Shown piece after piece: positions 11,668 through 25,326 of a DNA stretch of 64,000 bases. The notes under the pieces were generated by a model, which saw only the letters and a list, made by a program, of their open reading frames with translations, did not search any database and was not told the origin of the DNA. The stretch lies in contig NC_092673.1 in assembly GCF_964355755.1 (NCBI RefSeq), forward strand, positions 26,789,001 through 26,853,000, in the 5' to 3' direction. How positions within the stretch are numbered: position 1 is the stretch's first letter; each line of letters opens with the position of its first letter. The position numbers were made by a program, and so were the translations under genes. This DNA comes from Antedon mediterranea (lineage: Eukaryota; Echinodermata; Crinoidea; Comatulida; Antedonidae).

Positions 11668-14600
11668 CTAGAATTTAATTCGTCACTTTGACGAATTATA
11701 GGTGATCATTTTACTGAAATTAATTTTTTATTTTACATGCACGTATGTTAACATACGATCAGAAAATGTTGATGTATGCCATCCTATTATGTGCTTACAT
11801 AGTGCTGAGTTGTGCCTATTATATGCCATATACAATATGTACAGTATATAATATATCTATATACAGTGTAACATAGGTGAAATTACGGGACACACATCAT
11901 GTTCTAATTTTTTGGTATGATGGAATTATCAAAATAAACTTGAAGATGACAATTTCGAAAGTTAATGAATTGAGCAAATAAATATAAGAATTGGAAGAGA
12001 ATTTGGCACGTAGAAGCGCTGTGCGCGCTCTTTGATATTTGTATAACTTTGACGAAAAAGATGAAAAAACTACTTTTTAACTTCAACTGGCCATATGTTA
12101 ACGTCACAACATCCAATAGGCTTGATTTGTATATGAATTCATATCTACATTTCATCAGCTTTCATAATAAATTATAATCATCAAGGTAACCTTCAATTCT
12201 GAAGAGCTGTAAGATATTCAAATTTACGGCGAAGGTGAAATTACACGACCTACGTTATTCAAGTTTTTACGCATGATGACGTCGTCAAAATAAAAATAGT
12301 GGCAAGTCCTGAGAAATTTAATTAATAGAGCAATCACATACTAAAATTTGAGCGAAAATCGGGCACAAAATAACAGAGATGCGTTCTATTGAATGTGATA
12401 AAATATTACTAAAAAGAAAAAAAACTTAATTTTAAATTCAAGTGGCCATTTGATGACGTAACAACATTTTGTACATAAAATATGTACATGAATTCATATC
12501 TACAACTCAATGGCTTCCAGAATAAGTTAAAACATTTGGGGGTCATCGTGCATTCTGAAGAAATATTTTCATTTTAAAAATGCCTTATTTTTCACCATTT
12601 TTCAGCACTTTGATGCAATTAATTTGCGCATTTTGTCATTTTTAACCTGCTCGTATAGCGTTATTTTAAGTCGGAACTGACTCAAATTTGGTGAATGTAC
12701 TAAGGATGGTGAGTAGAATGCGATTTGTACGAATTTTTACTCTTTTTAAGTATCGCGCACGCAAAAACGTGTTTTTGCGCAGTAATTTTTTGAAACACCC
12801 AAATGGCCCAATTCATGCTTAATTTGATCAAAACTTAATTTTGAGCTTTTTAAATTTTTAACACCCGATTTCACGCGCATGACCCTACGTGCGCGTGCGT
12901 TTTTATTTGCTAATATTTTTACCCTTGACCTGAAGTTTACATGTAGTGAATTTCGTTAACATGGACGTTTAACGACGTATCTTTTTACATTAAGGGGATA
13001 GGTTGAGGCCAAAAGGAAGTGTTCACGTTGGCGTTTTGACCTACAGGCCGGACAAGCAACTGACTAGCAAACCAGAAAATGTAATAGAAATCACATATCT
13101 CCTAACAACGATGAACGGCTCTGATACGAGAAAAACATTGTTTGCCGCCCTCTATCCTGTAAAAATAACGTCTTATTTGGCCTGCTACATTATAGAAATA
13201 GGTAGGAAATAAACGATTTGGGCTATTTCATTACAGTCGGTATAAACAGTAAAATCTGTTTACATATTACATACAGTGTAGATTAGGTGAAATTAAGGGA
13301 GCCGCAATTTATTCCAAATTTTAACATGGCGACGGCATCAAAATGAAATACAAAGATAGCAATTTCGGAAGGATATTATCTCAGCAACAACATATTAGTG
13401 TGTAGAAGAAATTTGAATACGTGAAATATTGATGCACGCTCTTTTAAATGTATTGAATTATAATGCAAAAGATGAAAATACGACTTTTCTCATTTAACTG
13501 CAGCCATATGATGACGTCGCAACATCCGATTGGCAAAATGTTTACATGATTTCGTATCTACAGTCCAATAGCTTCCGGAAAACGTTTTAATCGTGATTGT
13601 CACATTTTATTCTTGCGAGCTATAACAGTTTAAAATTTACTGTAAAGATGAAATTAATGCCACACGTAATTTCAATTTTTAGGCATGATGACGTCATAAA
13701 AATTAAAATATTTTTAACTCATGCGAAAGATAGTTGATTGAACTAGACAATATAAAAATCGGGGTGAAAATGGAAAACGAATAAGTGGAGATGCGCTCTA
13801 TTAAATGTGATGAGCTATGACAAAATATACAAAAATCCTAAATTGTATATTCGCGTGGCCACACGATGATGCCACAATGTCCGGTTAGCCATATTAATAC
13901 ATGATCCGATATCTACAACTCATCAACTTCCAGAAAATGTCATCCACAAAAAGTTGACCGTGCAGTTTAGAAATTACGACTGTTTAAAAAAAGGCATAAT
14001 TTTGACGAATTTTTGAACTTTTTCATCAAAAACGCGCCCAAATTGTCCAATTCGACGTGCTCGTATGACGTAACTTTAAGTCGAAATTGTTTAAAAGTTG
14101 GTAAAATTACTAGAAGAGGCTGGAAAAACATCAATCACGCGAAAAAATAATGTTTTACATGCTACGTGCGCACACGTAAACATTTGCGCATGTGTGGGAA
14201 TTTTTGACATGCTTAAAATGACATGAAACGCGTAGAAAGTTGATTAGAAATTAATTTTGCGCATTATGAAATTTTAAATGCGCGTGCGCGCGTAACTTTG
14301 TGTAAAACACGAAATTTTTTTTCAACAGAAAGTTAGCGCATGATATAAATTAAACTTTTGCAAAGTTTCACTTTAAAATGTTATTTGGTTTTCGACATAT
14401 GTTAAATACGAGAAAATCGTTAAATCGCGCGTACGTCACGTTGCGCAATTGTAAACATCATGAAAAGCTTCGCTTGACGACGTTACATAAATGTCAAAAT
14501 GTTAACATAGTTAACAAAATGTTATGTTTGCAAGTTTTAGAGAAAAGCGTTACACAAAAACCATACAGAAAGAAAGAAGATGACAAAAAAGATGATGATG

Positions 14601-14701
14601 ATGATTTCGTACAATCACAAGAGGTTATCCTGCAACTTCGTTGCGGATAACCAATTTTATACAATAACAATAGGTGATCATTTTATTCTAAATGATCACC
14701 T
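11668..14701 (-). mobile_element. Chimaeric Helitron-like unit, type B head and type A tail (L2)
   Basis: On the minus strand this starts with a GGTGATCATTT palindrome (14672-14701), then a GGTTATCC palindrome (14624-14653), then type B body similar to the 26.5-32.7 kb units down to about 12975. There it switches to type A body and ends with the type A hairpin and CTAG at 11668. The type B terminal hairpin is absent, so the switch point near 12975 looks like a recombination or template-switch junction. The 90-codon frame at 14378-14650 is antisense to the element's head and recurs in other copies; I do not consider it a gene. Confidence 0.65.
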
Positions 14702-16157
14702 AAAAAACAAACAAAAAACTAAATTACACTTGCATATACCGAAATTGCAAAGTTGATGGTGTAGATTTCAATGAAGTAGTTATTAAATATCATTTGACCT
14801 CCTCCAATCAAATGACAATAATTTACTTCGAAGTGTTGGAAATCAAGATTTTACACCATGTGAGATCATTTATTGGTTAATAATAATAATAATATTTATT
14901 CGGCAAAAGTTCATTAAAGTACATTTCACAATTCATCTTGCCAGGAGCAAGTAATAATAGGCATAAGCCCAAACAGAAAACTGCTGTTACTCTATCATTA
15001 CTTATAAAATACAAAAATAACAAAACTAAGTAGCACAAATTAAGTTAGATAGAGGGCATGTACTGTATAAGAAAGATAATGATTAGGATTGAGATTTAAA
15101 TCAAGGAATAAGTCACATAAAATGACTATTGAAATTACTAGGGCACTTTAGTATTTTCACATTTCACACAGTTTTCTGGAAATACTTATTTCTTATTGTA
15201 AAAAAAAATAATAAAATATGAAATCTTTACCTTGATCAATCTTGCATTGGAGATAATCTGTACGTGGTAATTGCTGACTTGATACAAAATCAAAATTGGG
15301 ATTGTTTTTACTGCAATAAAAATAATCTCAACAGATATAAATTGTGGGCACTTAAGTAATTATTGATTATTTTACAACTATATTTATTTACTCTTTTTAA
15401 CAGCCATGGCATAGAGTTTTGAATTTTGAGTGTTATCTAAATGATAATAGCAATAAAAGAACATTAGTGCTTATTACTTTATGTTTATGTGACCTCATTT
15501 TAGATAAAAATTTGTATTTACTTGTTTATAACAACCATGTCGGTACGTTTTTTATTCCTTTGAAGCTACAAGTATTTTACAATTATATTATAAAATAGAA
15601 TTTATAGCACCATTAAAAGAACATCATGGTCGTTTTCCTTCCTAAGTAAATATACTGTATGCCTTATTACTTTATGTTTTTGTATAGTACTCATTTAGAT
15701 AAGCCTAGTCTCAAGTTTTCAAAAACATTTCTTATTTCATTTCATTTATGTAATTCAACCAATAAACAGATACAGAACATAAACAAAGCACAATGGTCAG
15801 GGGCAACTAAAGCAAAACAATAACTATAACTCAAAGAGTCAGTTGCCCCTTAAAAAACATTGAAATACAAAAATACAAGTATGCCTAAAACATTTGTACA
15901 AGCTTATTAAAAAGTCTCTTAATACTCAAAATTAGTATAAGGGATCGCATCGGTACATAAATATACAAAATGTTATGTCTAGTTAGTTTGCACAGATTGC
16001 ATTTATACCGACTTTAATATAAAATAATGTTATAAATTACAAAAACAATAACTCGCGTACAATATCAAGAATTTGAAGTAATAATAATATTAACACAGTA
16101 CATAATTACAATAAAATAATAATAAAAAATAACTAGTTTTATAATGTTAATTTCCAG
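14702..16157. repeat. Repeat debris upstream of the DHX9 exons
   Basis: No coding exon could be seen. 15163-15294 duplicates 3733-3870. The AATAAT microsatellite near 14880 and the region 15740-15860 (ending TCAGTTGCCCC) look like reversed LINE 3' tails. This stretch would be an intron if the N-terminal DHX9 exons lie further upstream. Confidence 0.45.
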
Positions 16158-19100
16158 CTGGATCCATACATTGTAGAAATCGTGCCTGACGTTGAGGAGA
16201 TCATAGACTCTACTCTTAGCGCCCTCAACATTCAACCTGTTCAACAGTCATCGCAGCAGGTTAGTTATAATACATTATTTATTTATTACATGTTTCTTTT
16301 ATTTCATTCTTTGTGTGTATTTTGTTTCTAGTTTTTACTTTGTTTTTTCAATTTTTATACAGGAGCCGCAATCACTAAAAACTGCACTGAACCAGAATGA
16401 CTTTGAAAATCCAGAAGGGCCAAGGGGCTGCTGGGGTGTGTCATGGTCCCCTCCCCAGGCTAATTGGAACCCGTGGTCAAATTGCAACATTGATGAAGGC
16501 CCACTAGCCTATGTAAGTATTGTTCTGCAGTCACATACAGACAGTATATAACTTTGTATCTATATACGGTGTGTAAACTGAGATTGTTTGTCATGTATTG
16601 TGATATGAAACATCAAAGTTAATAAATTTTGAACAGTAATTGTTTTTTATGTAGATATTGTAATTTTAATTTTGAGATATTGTCTGTTAAATCATTTTTT
16701 TCTAAATATTATATTCCTTATTATATCTTATATGTATACAGTTTGATAAGATCAACAAAGTTTTCCTAATAAAGTTGAATGAATGAATGATGTGGGAATC
16801 ACATTATTGTTAATTTATTCATCCCACTCAGAGCAATTAATAAAACCATGACATAAAAAACTACAAAAGTTCAATACAAATTTCCTTGAATGCAATCAAT
16901 AATTGATATCATTGAATTCAATCATAAAATATTTTAATCATTAATAAAACATTAAGTTTGTCTTCCATTTTCTTAATTGAATTTGTATAAAAAATGCATT
17001 TATTATTACTGAAATAGAGGCCTAATCACGTTAAATAGGCTTACAATGAAACATTATTAAATTAAATTTATAAAATTGTATTTTTTTGATAGATGTCTCT
17101 AGAGCAAGTTAGCCAGGATCTTCTAAATAATGCTAATATGACTAGTCAGAAACCAGAGTACATACGGGTAAGTTTATACTTATGTCTTGTTGGCTACCAC
17201 ACACAGATTACAATCTCAGTCTGGTATAGGTCTCATTTAGAATTAGTTGGTGAAGGAACTCTAACTCTAGTTACGCAAAGGAATTTTACAAAAAGCATGA
17301 CGACGATCCCTTATGACCTCAGCGAGAGACAGACATCCTACATTGGTATCAAATTTTCTCTTTTCCCAATAAAAATGAAAAAAACTAAATTTTAAATTTA
17401 TCTTCCAGAGCATGGAAAGTCGTCAGGGCCTCCCAATCTTTCACGCCCAGGGAATGATTTTGGACGAGATACAGCGCAATCCAGTTGTTATAATTAGAGG
17501 TGCCACTGGGTGTGGTAAGACTACACAGGTGCCTCAGTTTATTTTGGATGACTATATCAAATGTGGTAAAGGTGCCTTCTGCAACGTTGTGGTCACACAG
17601 GTAAGCCACATTCATGTAATGATATAATGATAAATATACCATGAATGGTCTAATGCTCTATATTCCTTGATTGTCACTCACGTGCTTAATTGTTGATCCA
17701 ATTGGTTAGGATAGTTGGCCACAACATGTAAACATTTATTCGTTGGTAGTCTATTTTTTTGGCTGTATTTATGTTTATGTGTAACAGCACTTTTTTGAAA
17801 AATACGCAGTATTAAAGCATGTAATAATCCCTGTTGAGAATAATTTAAAATAGTTTTATTTTTGTTTCTAGCCCCGGCGTATCAGCGCTGTGTCAGTGGC
17901 TGAACGTGTTGCATCCGAGCGGGCTGAGGAGCTAGGCTTTAGTACTGGCTACTCCGTCAGGTTCGATTCCATCAAACCTAGGCCTATGGGATCAATTCTT
18001 TTTCTCACTGTTGGTAAGTACACTTGAGTTTTACACACAATTTTAATAATTAATATACTTTACGTTATTTAATATACAGTATTATAATTTGGAGAGATTA
18101 TTGAAACAAATACATATTTTTTTTCCCTCATTTTTAGGTACACTGCTGCGTAAGTTGGAAGCTGGACTTCGTGGTGTTTCACACGTTATTGTTGATGAAA
18201 TTCATGAGCGTGATCTAAACGTAAATTTCTTTTGACTTTAACCAATAATAATAATAGTTAAATGATTTGAACCAGTCACCTATCGTTTACAGGTGAGTGT
18301 CTTATCCCTATACCACAGAAGATAGTTTTATATAAAATAGTCTTTGTATTGTTTGCTTTGTAGACTGACTTCTTATTGGTTGTTTTGCGAGAAATGTCAC
18401 GAGCAAATCCAGACCTACGTATCATTCTTATGTCGGCCACTATTGACATTAGGCTTTTCAGTAACTACTTTGGAGATAGTCCGGTACTTGAGGTCAAAGG
18501 TCGAGCACATCCAGTACAAGGTAATGTCTTTAAACAACACTTTAACCATATTTTTTACGTCATCAATTTTGCAAATTTTGCATACTAAATCAACTAAACA
18601 GAAATACAAATAATTAATATAAATTACTTAAAAATAATATAATGCTTCTTTACTTCTCTAAACAATTTACTGGTAAAAATTAATACAAGAATATTTTCAT
18701 ATTTGCAGAATACTTTCTGGAGGATATAGTTCAGATGTTGGGTTTTGTTCCAACACTAACTTCCAGAAAGAAGCGAAGAAATGACGACAGTGATGAGGAA
18801 GTAGAAGGAGATGTAAGTTACTATACTGAAGAATGATGGTTATGATATAAAATATTAAAATGATTTTTAATTCGAAACCAAGCTTTTCGAAAACACTAAT
18901 GAGAGTACTTGGAGAAAGAAAAGAAATATCAAGTTCTAGCAGTGATGTAGCCACAAGAAATGGTCCGGTTTTCGCAAGAAAAGGGAACAATCTGTGTTTA
19001 AGCCTCTGTGAAAAAGTGGTCAGGTTGAAACCTTACCAACCGTACTGGTTGCCTGCCTAGGCATTATGATATAAGATATGCACATTTGAAATGTCAGTGT

Positions 19101-22100
19101 GTGTTTATTTTCCATAACAATTGTTTTATAGGAAAATATGAATAGAGAAATAAAAGGAGATTACACACACAAGACAAAAGCTGCTATGAATATGATGAGT
19201 GAAAAAGAGATGAACTTTGAACTTATTGATGCGTTGCTAGGCTACATATGTGGACTAGGTGTAAAGGGTGCTGTCCTAGTGTTTCTGCCTGGTTGGAATT
19301 GGATATTTGCAATTATGCGACATTTACAGGAAAGCCCAAGGTTTGGTAAGGGAAAAAAAATCTGTTAATTTTTTTTTAACACCATTCATTCTCACTGATT
19401 CTAACATTTATAAAATTTGTTGTTAAAGGTGGACCAGGATTTTTAATCCTACCGCTTCATTCCCAGATCCCACGAGAAGAGCAGCATCGTGTGTTTGAGC
19501 CGGTACCAGAGGGTGTAACCAAGGTAACATAACATTGTCTCTACATTTAAATTAAACACAAATATATTAATGTTGGTGAAGAGTGTTGAAAATACCATGA
19601 ATACCCTTTTGGTATTGGTAAGGTGTTTGCGTAGAAACAGTTTTGTTTTCGGAAATACCATTGATCATCTGGGATATATAATTCTAGAATTATTATATTT
19701 ATATAATTAAATTGTAATTTTCAGATTGTATTGTCAACAAATATAGCAGAGACCAGTGTTACAATTAATGATGTTGTTTATGTCATAGATATTTGCAAGT
19801 GAGTGTTTTATTTCTCAAATTATCTGGTGCAAACACCCCTCTTAGATAAATGTAACATTCCAGCTGTAAGAAAAAAATTATAAAAACCATGTATGCTCTC
19901 CAGCTCAAACACTGCTTCAACTTTTTTTAAATATTTCTCCTTTAGAGCCAAAATGAAATTGTTTACATCTCACAATAACATGACAAACTACGCTGTTGTC
20001 TGGGCCTCAAAGACTAACTTGGAACAACGCAAAGGTCGTGCTGGACGTGTGAGGCCAGGATTTGCATTTCATTTGATTAGCAGAGCCAGATACGAGAAAC
20101 TTGAAGAACACACCACACCAGAAATCTTCAGAACGCCTCTGCATGAACTAGCATTGACCATTAAATTACTCAGATTGGGCATAATTAAGGAATTTCTTGG
20201 CAACGCTATTGAACCACCACCCCTGGATTCTGTCATGGAAGCAGTCGCTGCCCTCAAAGGTTTGTTGAGTAAAACGTTTATTCCGAATGGTATTTGGTCT
20301 ACTGTAATATAGTCCACATACATAATCCTACAGTATGTCCAGATGTAAACTGTGACTAGACAGACTATGTTAATGTAGTCTTAAAAATAAACTCCTGTAC
20401 AACTTGATTAAGCTGTTTTACATCAAATGTTTTTTTAATAGATATGCATGCCCTTGATGAAGCTGAAGAGTTGACACCATTGGGACGAGTACTTGCTAAA
20501 ATGCCCATTGAACCTCGCTTGGGCAAGATGATCATCATGGGTTGCATAATGAAGTAAGGCTGATTACCATTAATAATAATTAATTATATAAACTATTAAT
20601 TTTTCTATTTAATTATACATAGCCTATCATAGATCTTCTCTAAATTTCTCATTTGGAACTTTTTATCATGTGACCAGAAAGCAGCACAGGATTACAACTA
20701 GTGTGACAGTTTCTCATCATGTCGCCAGACTTTGGGGTAGTCACAGAAAAGGGAAGCTATAACAACATTATTTTTTTTAAATTTCTCTCTGAAACAGACT
20801 TGGCGATGCCATGTGTCTAATTGCAGCTGCCAGTTGCTTCACTGAACCATTTGTGACCATCGCTGGGAGAGTGGCACCATTCCACAAACGCTACTGCGGA
20901 ATGCGGCACAGTGACCATATCGCAATGCTTGCTGCCTTCCAGGAGTGGGAGAATGCCCTGTAAGTATACATTACTGTATGTTTTCTAAACTGTGCATAAT
21001 AAGTAAAATCTATCAACCAATTTATGTAACTAAAATACATTTTGTATATTTTAGAATGCAAGGTGGTGAAAATGCAGCTATGGAATACAGTGACAGAAAG
21101 AGTCTACAGATGACCTCACTAAGAATGACTTATGAAGCCAGGGTAGGTGATGGAGTGATGATCAATGGTGCAGATCCTGTGGGGACATATCCCCTCCACC
21201 TTTTTTTGAGGGGGGATGGACTCAATTTTTGATGGAAAACCCCAGAATTTGTTAAATTTATTAGCTGTAGTATTGATTGTGAATGAAATGGAAATAGTGA
21301 ATGGGTGATTGAATTGAAAGGAAAGTGGTGGTGGTCGTGGTTTGGATGGAAATGGTATTAAGCTATGAAATTGTTTGTGATCAAAGAGAATAGTGGTGAT
21401 GATGTACAACATGTGGTGTGGATGTAAACAACATGTGGGTAGCAACATATGCTATGCAATATTAATATTTAACAAAAGTAATTGAAAAATTATAATTATC
21501 TACCAGAAATAGAAGGACTGAATTAGAGTATTTCATTTTTTTCAGAATCAATTAAAAGATATTCTCTTAATGGAAGGATTTCCAGAAGGTAACAACATTT
21601 TTTTTAGAATGGTTTTTAAATTCAGTCAAGCAGGCAACAATCACCAAGTAACCGGGAGAAGAATTACTTGAATCACTATCACTTTGATATCAATTTTTTG
21701 ATAGATCCCATAATATTATCTTATTTCTTAATTCAATTTTCATTTAGAATGTTTGATGCCTAACCATTTTGACTACTCTGGACCAGACAACAATCTAGAT
21801 GTGGTTGTATCATTGTTGGTCATGGCACTATATCCAAACGTCTGTTACCACAAGGAAAAACGAAAGCTGTTGACAACTGAAAACAAGTCTGCCCTCATAC
21901 ACAAGTCGTCCGTCAACTTCAGCAAGATCGAGCAATCATTCCCGTTGCCATTTTTCATATTTGGCGAGAAAGTAATTTAAGAGAAATTTTCATAGCACAG
22001 TAACTCCCTTGCAAATTAGAATTAATTCATTCTAATACCATATTTAGGCATGCTATGCTTTGATTGGTTGAACCAATAATGAATATTCAGTATTTGTTGT

Positions 22101-23560
22101 TAATCTAGGCCCTAATAATAATTTGTATTACTCTATTGAATTGCATTGTATTCGAATTATTGGTGGATATATTGATATGGTTATGACACTTTGTGTATAT
22201 ATTCCTGGTGGTAAATTTGTAATGGTTAAACAAATAAAAAATGTGATTTGTTTATAGATCAGAACAAGAGCTGTCTCAGCCAAAACAATGACAATGGTGA
22301 CACCTCTGCAATTGTTGATGTTCGGTGCTCGTCAAGTGGACAGTGATGGCAGTATAATCAAACTTGATGACTGGTATGTAAACACTACATAGAGATAAAC
22401 TTGTGCTTTGTTTACTATGTTTCTGTATTTTTTAATTTAGGGTACAGCTTCAAATACCTTTGCCTGGGCTGAATTATCTTGCCTTAAGGGTTCAGCTTCA
22501 AATTCCTTTTACCTGGGCTAAATTATTATGTTTTTATTTAGGGTACAGCTTCAAAGACCTTTGCCTGGGTGAATTTTATTTCATTTATATGGCGCTTTTT
22601 ACAAAATGCCTGTCAAAATAACATCAAAAATAAAAAAATGCAAGAAACTTAGGGTACAGCTTTAAATACCTTTTGCCTGGATGAATTATGTTGTCTTAAT
22701 TTAGGGTACAGCTTCAAATACCGTTTATCTGGTCTTAATTATCTTGTATAAATGTAGGGTACAGCTTCAAATACCTAGGCTGAAATATCTTGTCTTTTAA
22801 TTTAGGGTCCAGTTTTAAATAGATTTTACCTTGAATTATGTTGTCTTAATGTAGGGTACAGCGGCAAATATATTTTACCCGTTCTTATGTTATCTTTCCT
22901 TAATTTAGGGTTCAGCTTCAAATACCTTTCCATCAGGCAGCCAAGGTGGTTGCTCTGCATCCAGTAATTGAATCTCTCTTATTCCGTATATCTGGTAATC
23001 CTGAGGAGATACTAACACCAAGCCTCAAAGATGATCTACTCATAAATGTACTGCAAGCGATGTCTGGATTTAATGCTGGCGTGTTCACAAATGGAGCAGA
23101 AAGATCAGAAAAACCGTGAGTAATATTGAAATAAATAAATATACCCAAGTTGCAATGTATAAAAATGTGTCTTTGGTGAGATTTAACGTTCTTGTATCAA
23201 AAAGCATATTTCAACAATCAATTAGTTAAATGTACCCAATTTCTTTTTGTTATTCACAGGAGGGATGACTTCAGAGGGCCCCCACAGCAAAGACCCCGTT
23301 TTTCTTCACCCCCAGGTTACGAATCGTCAAGAGGCTTTAGAGGGGGTGGATTTAGAGGAGGCTTTGGCCGAGGACGAGGTGGCGGATCCTATGGAGGTGG
23401 AAACTTCAGTAGAGATGGAGATGGATATAGAGGAAGAGGGGGTTATCGAGGGGGAGGAGGTGGTGGGGGTTTTCGTGGAGGACGAGGTGGTGGCGGTAAC
23501 TTTCAAGGGTTCCCTGGTTTCCGAGGTGGCAGAAGGGGTGGTTTTAGAGGGGGTTATTAA
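16158..23560 (+). CDS. DHX9: DHX9 / RNA helicase A, N-terminus not in view
   Basis: Exons: 16158-16259, 16363-16512, 17093-17167, 17409-17600, 17872-18013, 18138-18220, 18364-18520, 18709-18812, 19132-19345, 19429-19523, 19725-19798, 19946-20259, 20442-20553, 20798-20959, 21055-21142, 21546-21588, 21748-21971, 22258-22373, 22909-23115, 23260-23560. They sum to 2955 bases, giving 984 residues plus stop with no frame break. The linker motif [12 protein letters not shown] is DHX9-specific. Helicase motifs: GATGCGKTT (I), DEIHERD (II, DEIH box), LMSATI (III), [11 protein letters not shown] (IV), [19 protein letters not shown] (V), [12 protein letters not shown] (VI). The HA2 and OB-fold regions follow ([25 protein letters not shown]), then an RGG/GYRG-rich nucleic-acid-binding tail coded at 23320-23557. 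This is a nuclear DExH helicase that unwinds RNA, DNA and R-loops. The two N-terminal dsRNA-binding domains (about 250 residues in relatives) are not found in the 16 kb upstream. The donor at 20260 (gtttgt) is weak. Confidence 0.95.
22441..22932 (+). repeat. Tandem copies of a 3' splice site and exon start in DHX9
   Basis: Nine units of about 50 bases. Each starts just after an AG with GGTACAGCTTCAAATACC or a variant, at 22441, 22489, 22542, 22653, 22705, 22758, 22806, 22855 and 22909. The last is the genuine exon start (TG/G GTT CAG CTT CAA ATA CCT, reading WVQLQIP). Most copies keep a TTTAG or GTAG acceptor. The longer gap between 22542 and 22653 holds an inserted ATTTATATGGCGC-type fragment. 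Confidence 0.9.
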
Positions 23561-25326
23561 TCATCGTCACTTTGAAAACAGAGATAAGAATATTGGTGTG
23601 TCCTAATCCATCATGTTTTGTGGAAAGATCAAAGTTTTATGTACTGTAAAGCTATCTACATTATCAAACTTTATGTGACAACAAATATGATGTGCCCATA
23701 TATGGATGATGATGTCATATCACTACCATATTTGGGCACAGTGCACTTTTTTTGTCTAATTTGATAGTGATGACAAAGCTTTAGAACATACAACCTGTTA
23801 CTTATCAACTATAAACATAAAACAGCTTTCATTCTTTCTTTCTTTTTTTATGATGGAATTGCTAAATCGTGATATTGAAGTTCATTTTATCTTCATTAAG
23901 TTTTATAATTGAATAAGTATTCTTTTAGAAAGAAGAAATTACAAAATGGAAACCAGAAGAGCAAAGCTCACATGATAGGCTAACTTTGGCAAATATAAAT
24001 TGAATTTAATGGATTTATTTAATGAAATCAAATTAACTGATCAATTAAACAGCTTCAATGTATTGATTAAGAAATTGTTTTAAGTTTCAAGATATAATTT
24101 ATATCTGCCTCTGTGTACTTATGTGCACTCCTGTTTGAATTCTGATATCTGTATTTCATGTCTTCAAATTTATGTTCTATAAATCAAGAGGATCATCATC
24201 TGATCCAAGTTCTATACAATCTCAACATACAGCATATACAGTATGCTATCAGCAGTGGTGTAACAGCATGAGGGCTCACTGGCTAAACCAAGAGGTCCCT
24301 GGGCAGGGCCCAGAGAAAAAAAAAGTGCATTAAAATATGTATATAAAGGCTAAAAACGCCCTATGACTCCACTGTTAGAGGGCCAATTAAGCGTTCCTAA
24401 ACCAGGGGCCTCAGGATATACCTTACTCTACTATCACGCAGCCCAATATGGAGTTGTAATCTTTACAAAATGTTGTATTTTAACGCTCATAATAATTTTT
24501 TAATTTAAAGTATCTGTGTAATTATTTTGAACAGGGTGATCTCACTGTCAAAAAATCGAATATGAAATAAAAAATAAATCAACAGTAATTTACTGTTTTT
24601 GATGTTGTATTGTTTTATGTTTCAAACCTCTTAGTGGCGGTAATTATCGCTGTTGGTTTTAATTGAATAAAATAAAAAATAAAATTCAATTTTTAAAACA
24701 TAATTAGTGTGTTGATGGCGTTCTTCCCAATGGTGCTCTGTACATGTGCATCTGCTCCTATGTATTTTGTTCAGTATAATTCTAATTGTTTAGAACACAG
24801 AAGTGGTGTCAACTACGCAAAACTGCTCTCAGCATGTACCTTAATTTGTGATTAATTTAAAATCATTGTCATAGTTTACTACTAAATAAAAGAAAATGGC
24901 AAAATGTTCACCCCAATGTTCACCCAAAAATGTATAAATATTAAAAGTGAGCCTAAATAGTTTTTAGACCAGTGATAATTTATTTTTTATAAATTCACTA
25001 TTCTTACTGGATTCACATCTATTTTATTATTATTATTATTATTATTAATTAATTATTATAAATTATTATTGCCACTTTCATTCACAACATTTTGTAAGTT
25101 TCGTTGTTTCATGATCATTTCGGTTTTTACGGGTGCGCCGCCTATTGTTTGGTGTTTATAATGAGAAGAAAAACGAGAGGGAGAGACTGAATTCTTCTTC
25201 TCCTTTGGCTGTCGAAGTTTTTAAAGAACGTGATTTTTGTTAGTCATCGTTTTATGTCATCAAATTATTTCCGTTTAGACATTTAGTTTGAGAATTTCGG
25301 CACATGCACATGGTTGATAAACAATA
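23561..25326 (+). other. DHX9 3' region and MEGF9 upstream region
   Basis: Downstream of the DHX9 stop lie AATAAA-type signals (for example near 24560 and 24665) in AT-rich DNA. A TTA microsatellite sits at about 25024-25047. 25130-25326 is the likely MEGF9 promoter and 5' leader, inferred only from its place before the start codon. No further gene is seen. Confidence 0.5.
23648..23783. mobile_element. MITE family B, copy 1
   Basis: A near-palindromic short element: one end AAGCTaTCTACAtTATCAAAC, the other end its complement (GATAGTGATGACAAAGCTT). The middle reads GATGTGCCCATATATGG, then CACTACCATATTTGGGCAC. The family has several copies in the window (36101, 45069, 47007, 54873, 57105, with partials at 34416 and 40762). 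It encodes nothing. It lies in the DHX9 3' region. Confidence 0.8.

Noticed and set aside
14378-14650. 90-codon frame MLFGFRHMLN..., repeated near 26.6, 28.2 and 31.4 kb
   Set aside because: It is conserved only because the Helitron-like units are near-identical; no domain, and it runs antisense to the element head.
18860-19060. 66-codon frame in a DHX9 intron ([13 protein letters not shown])
   Set aside because: The exons at 18709-18812 and 19132-19345 splice in frame without it and no relative of DHX9 has matching sequence.
23247-23606. Long acidic reading frame overlapping the DHX9 RGG tail in another frame
   Set aside because: Gly/Arg codon repeats read one base off automatically give Glu/Val; it has no start context and no domain.
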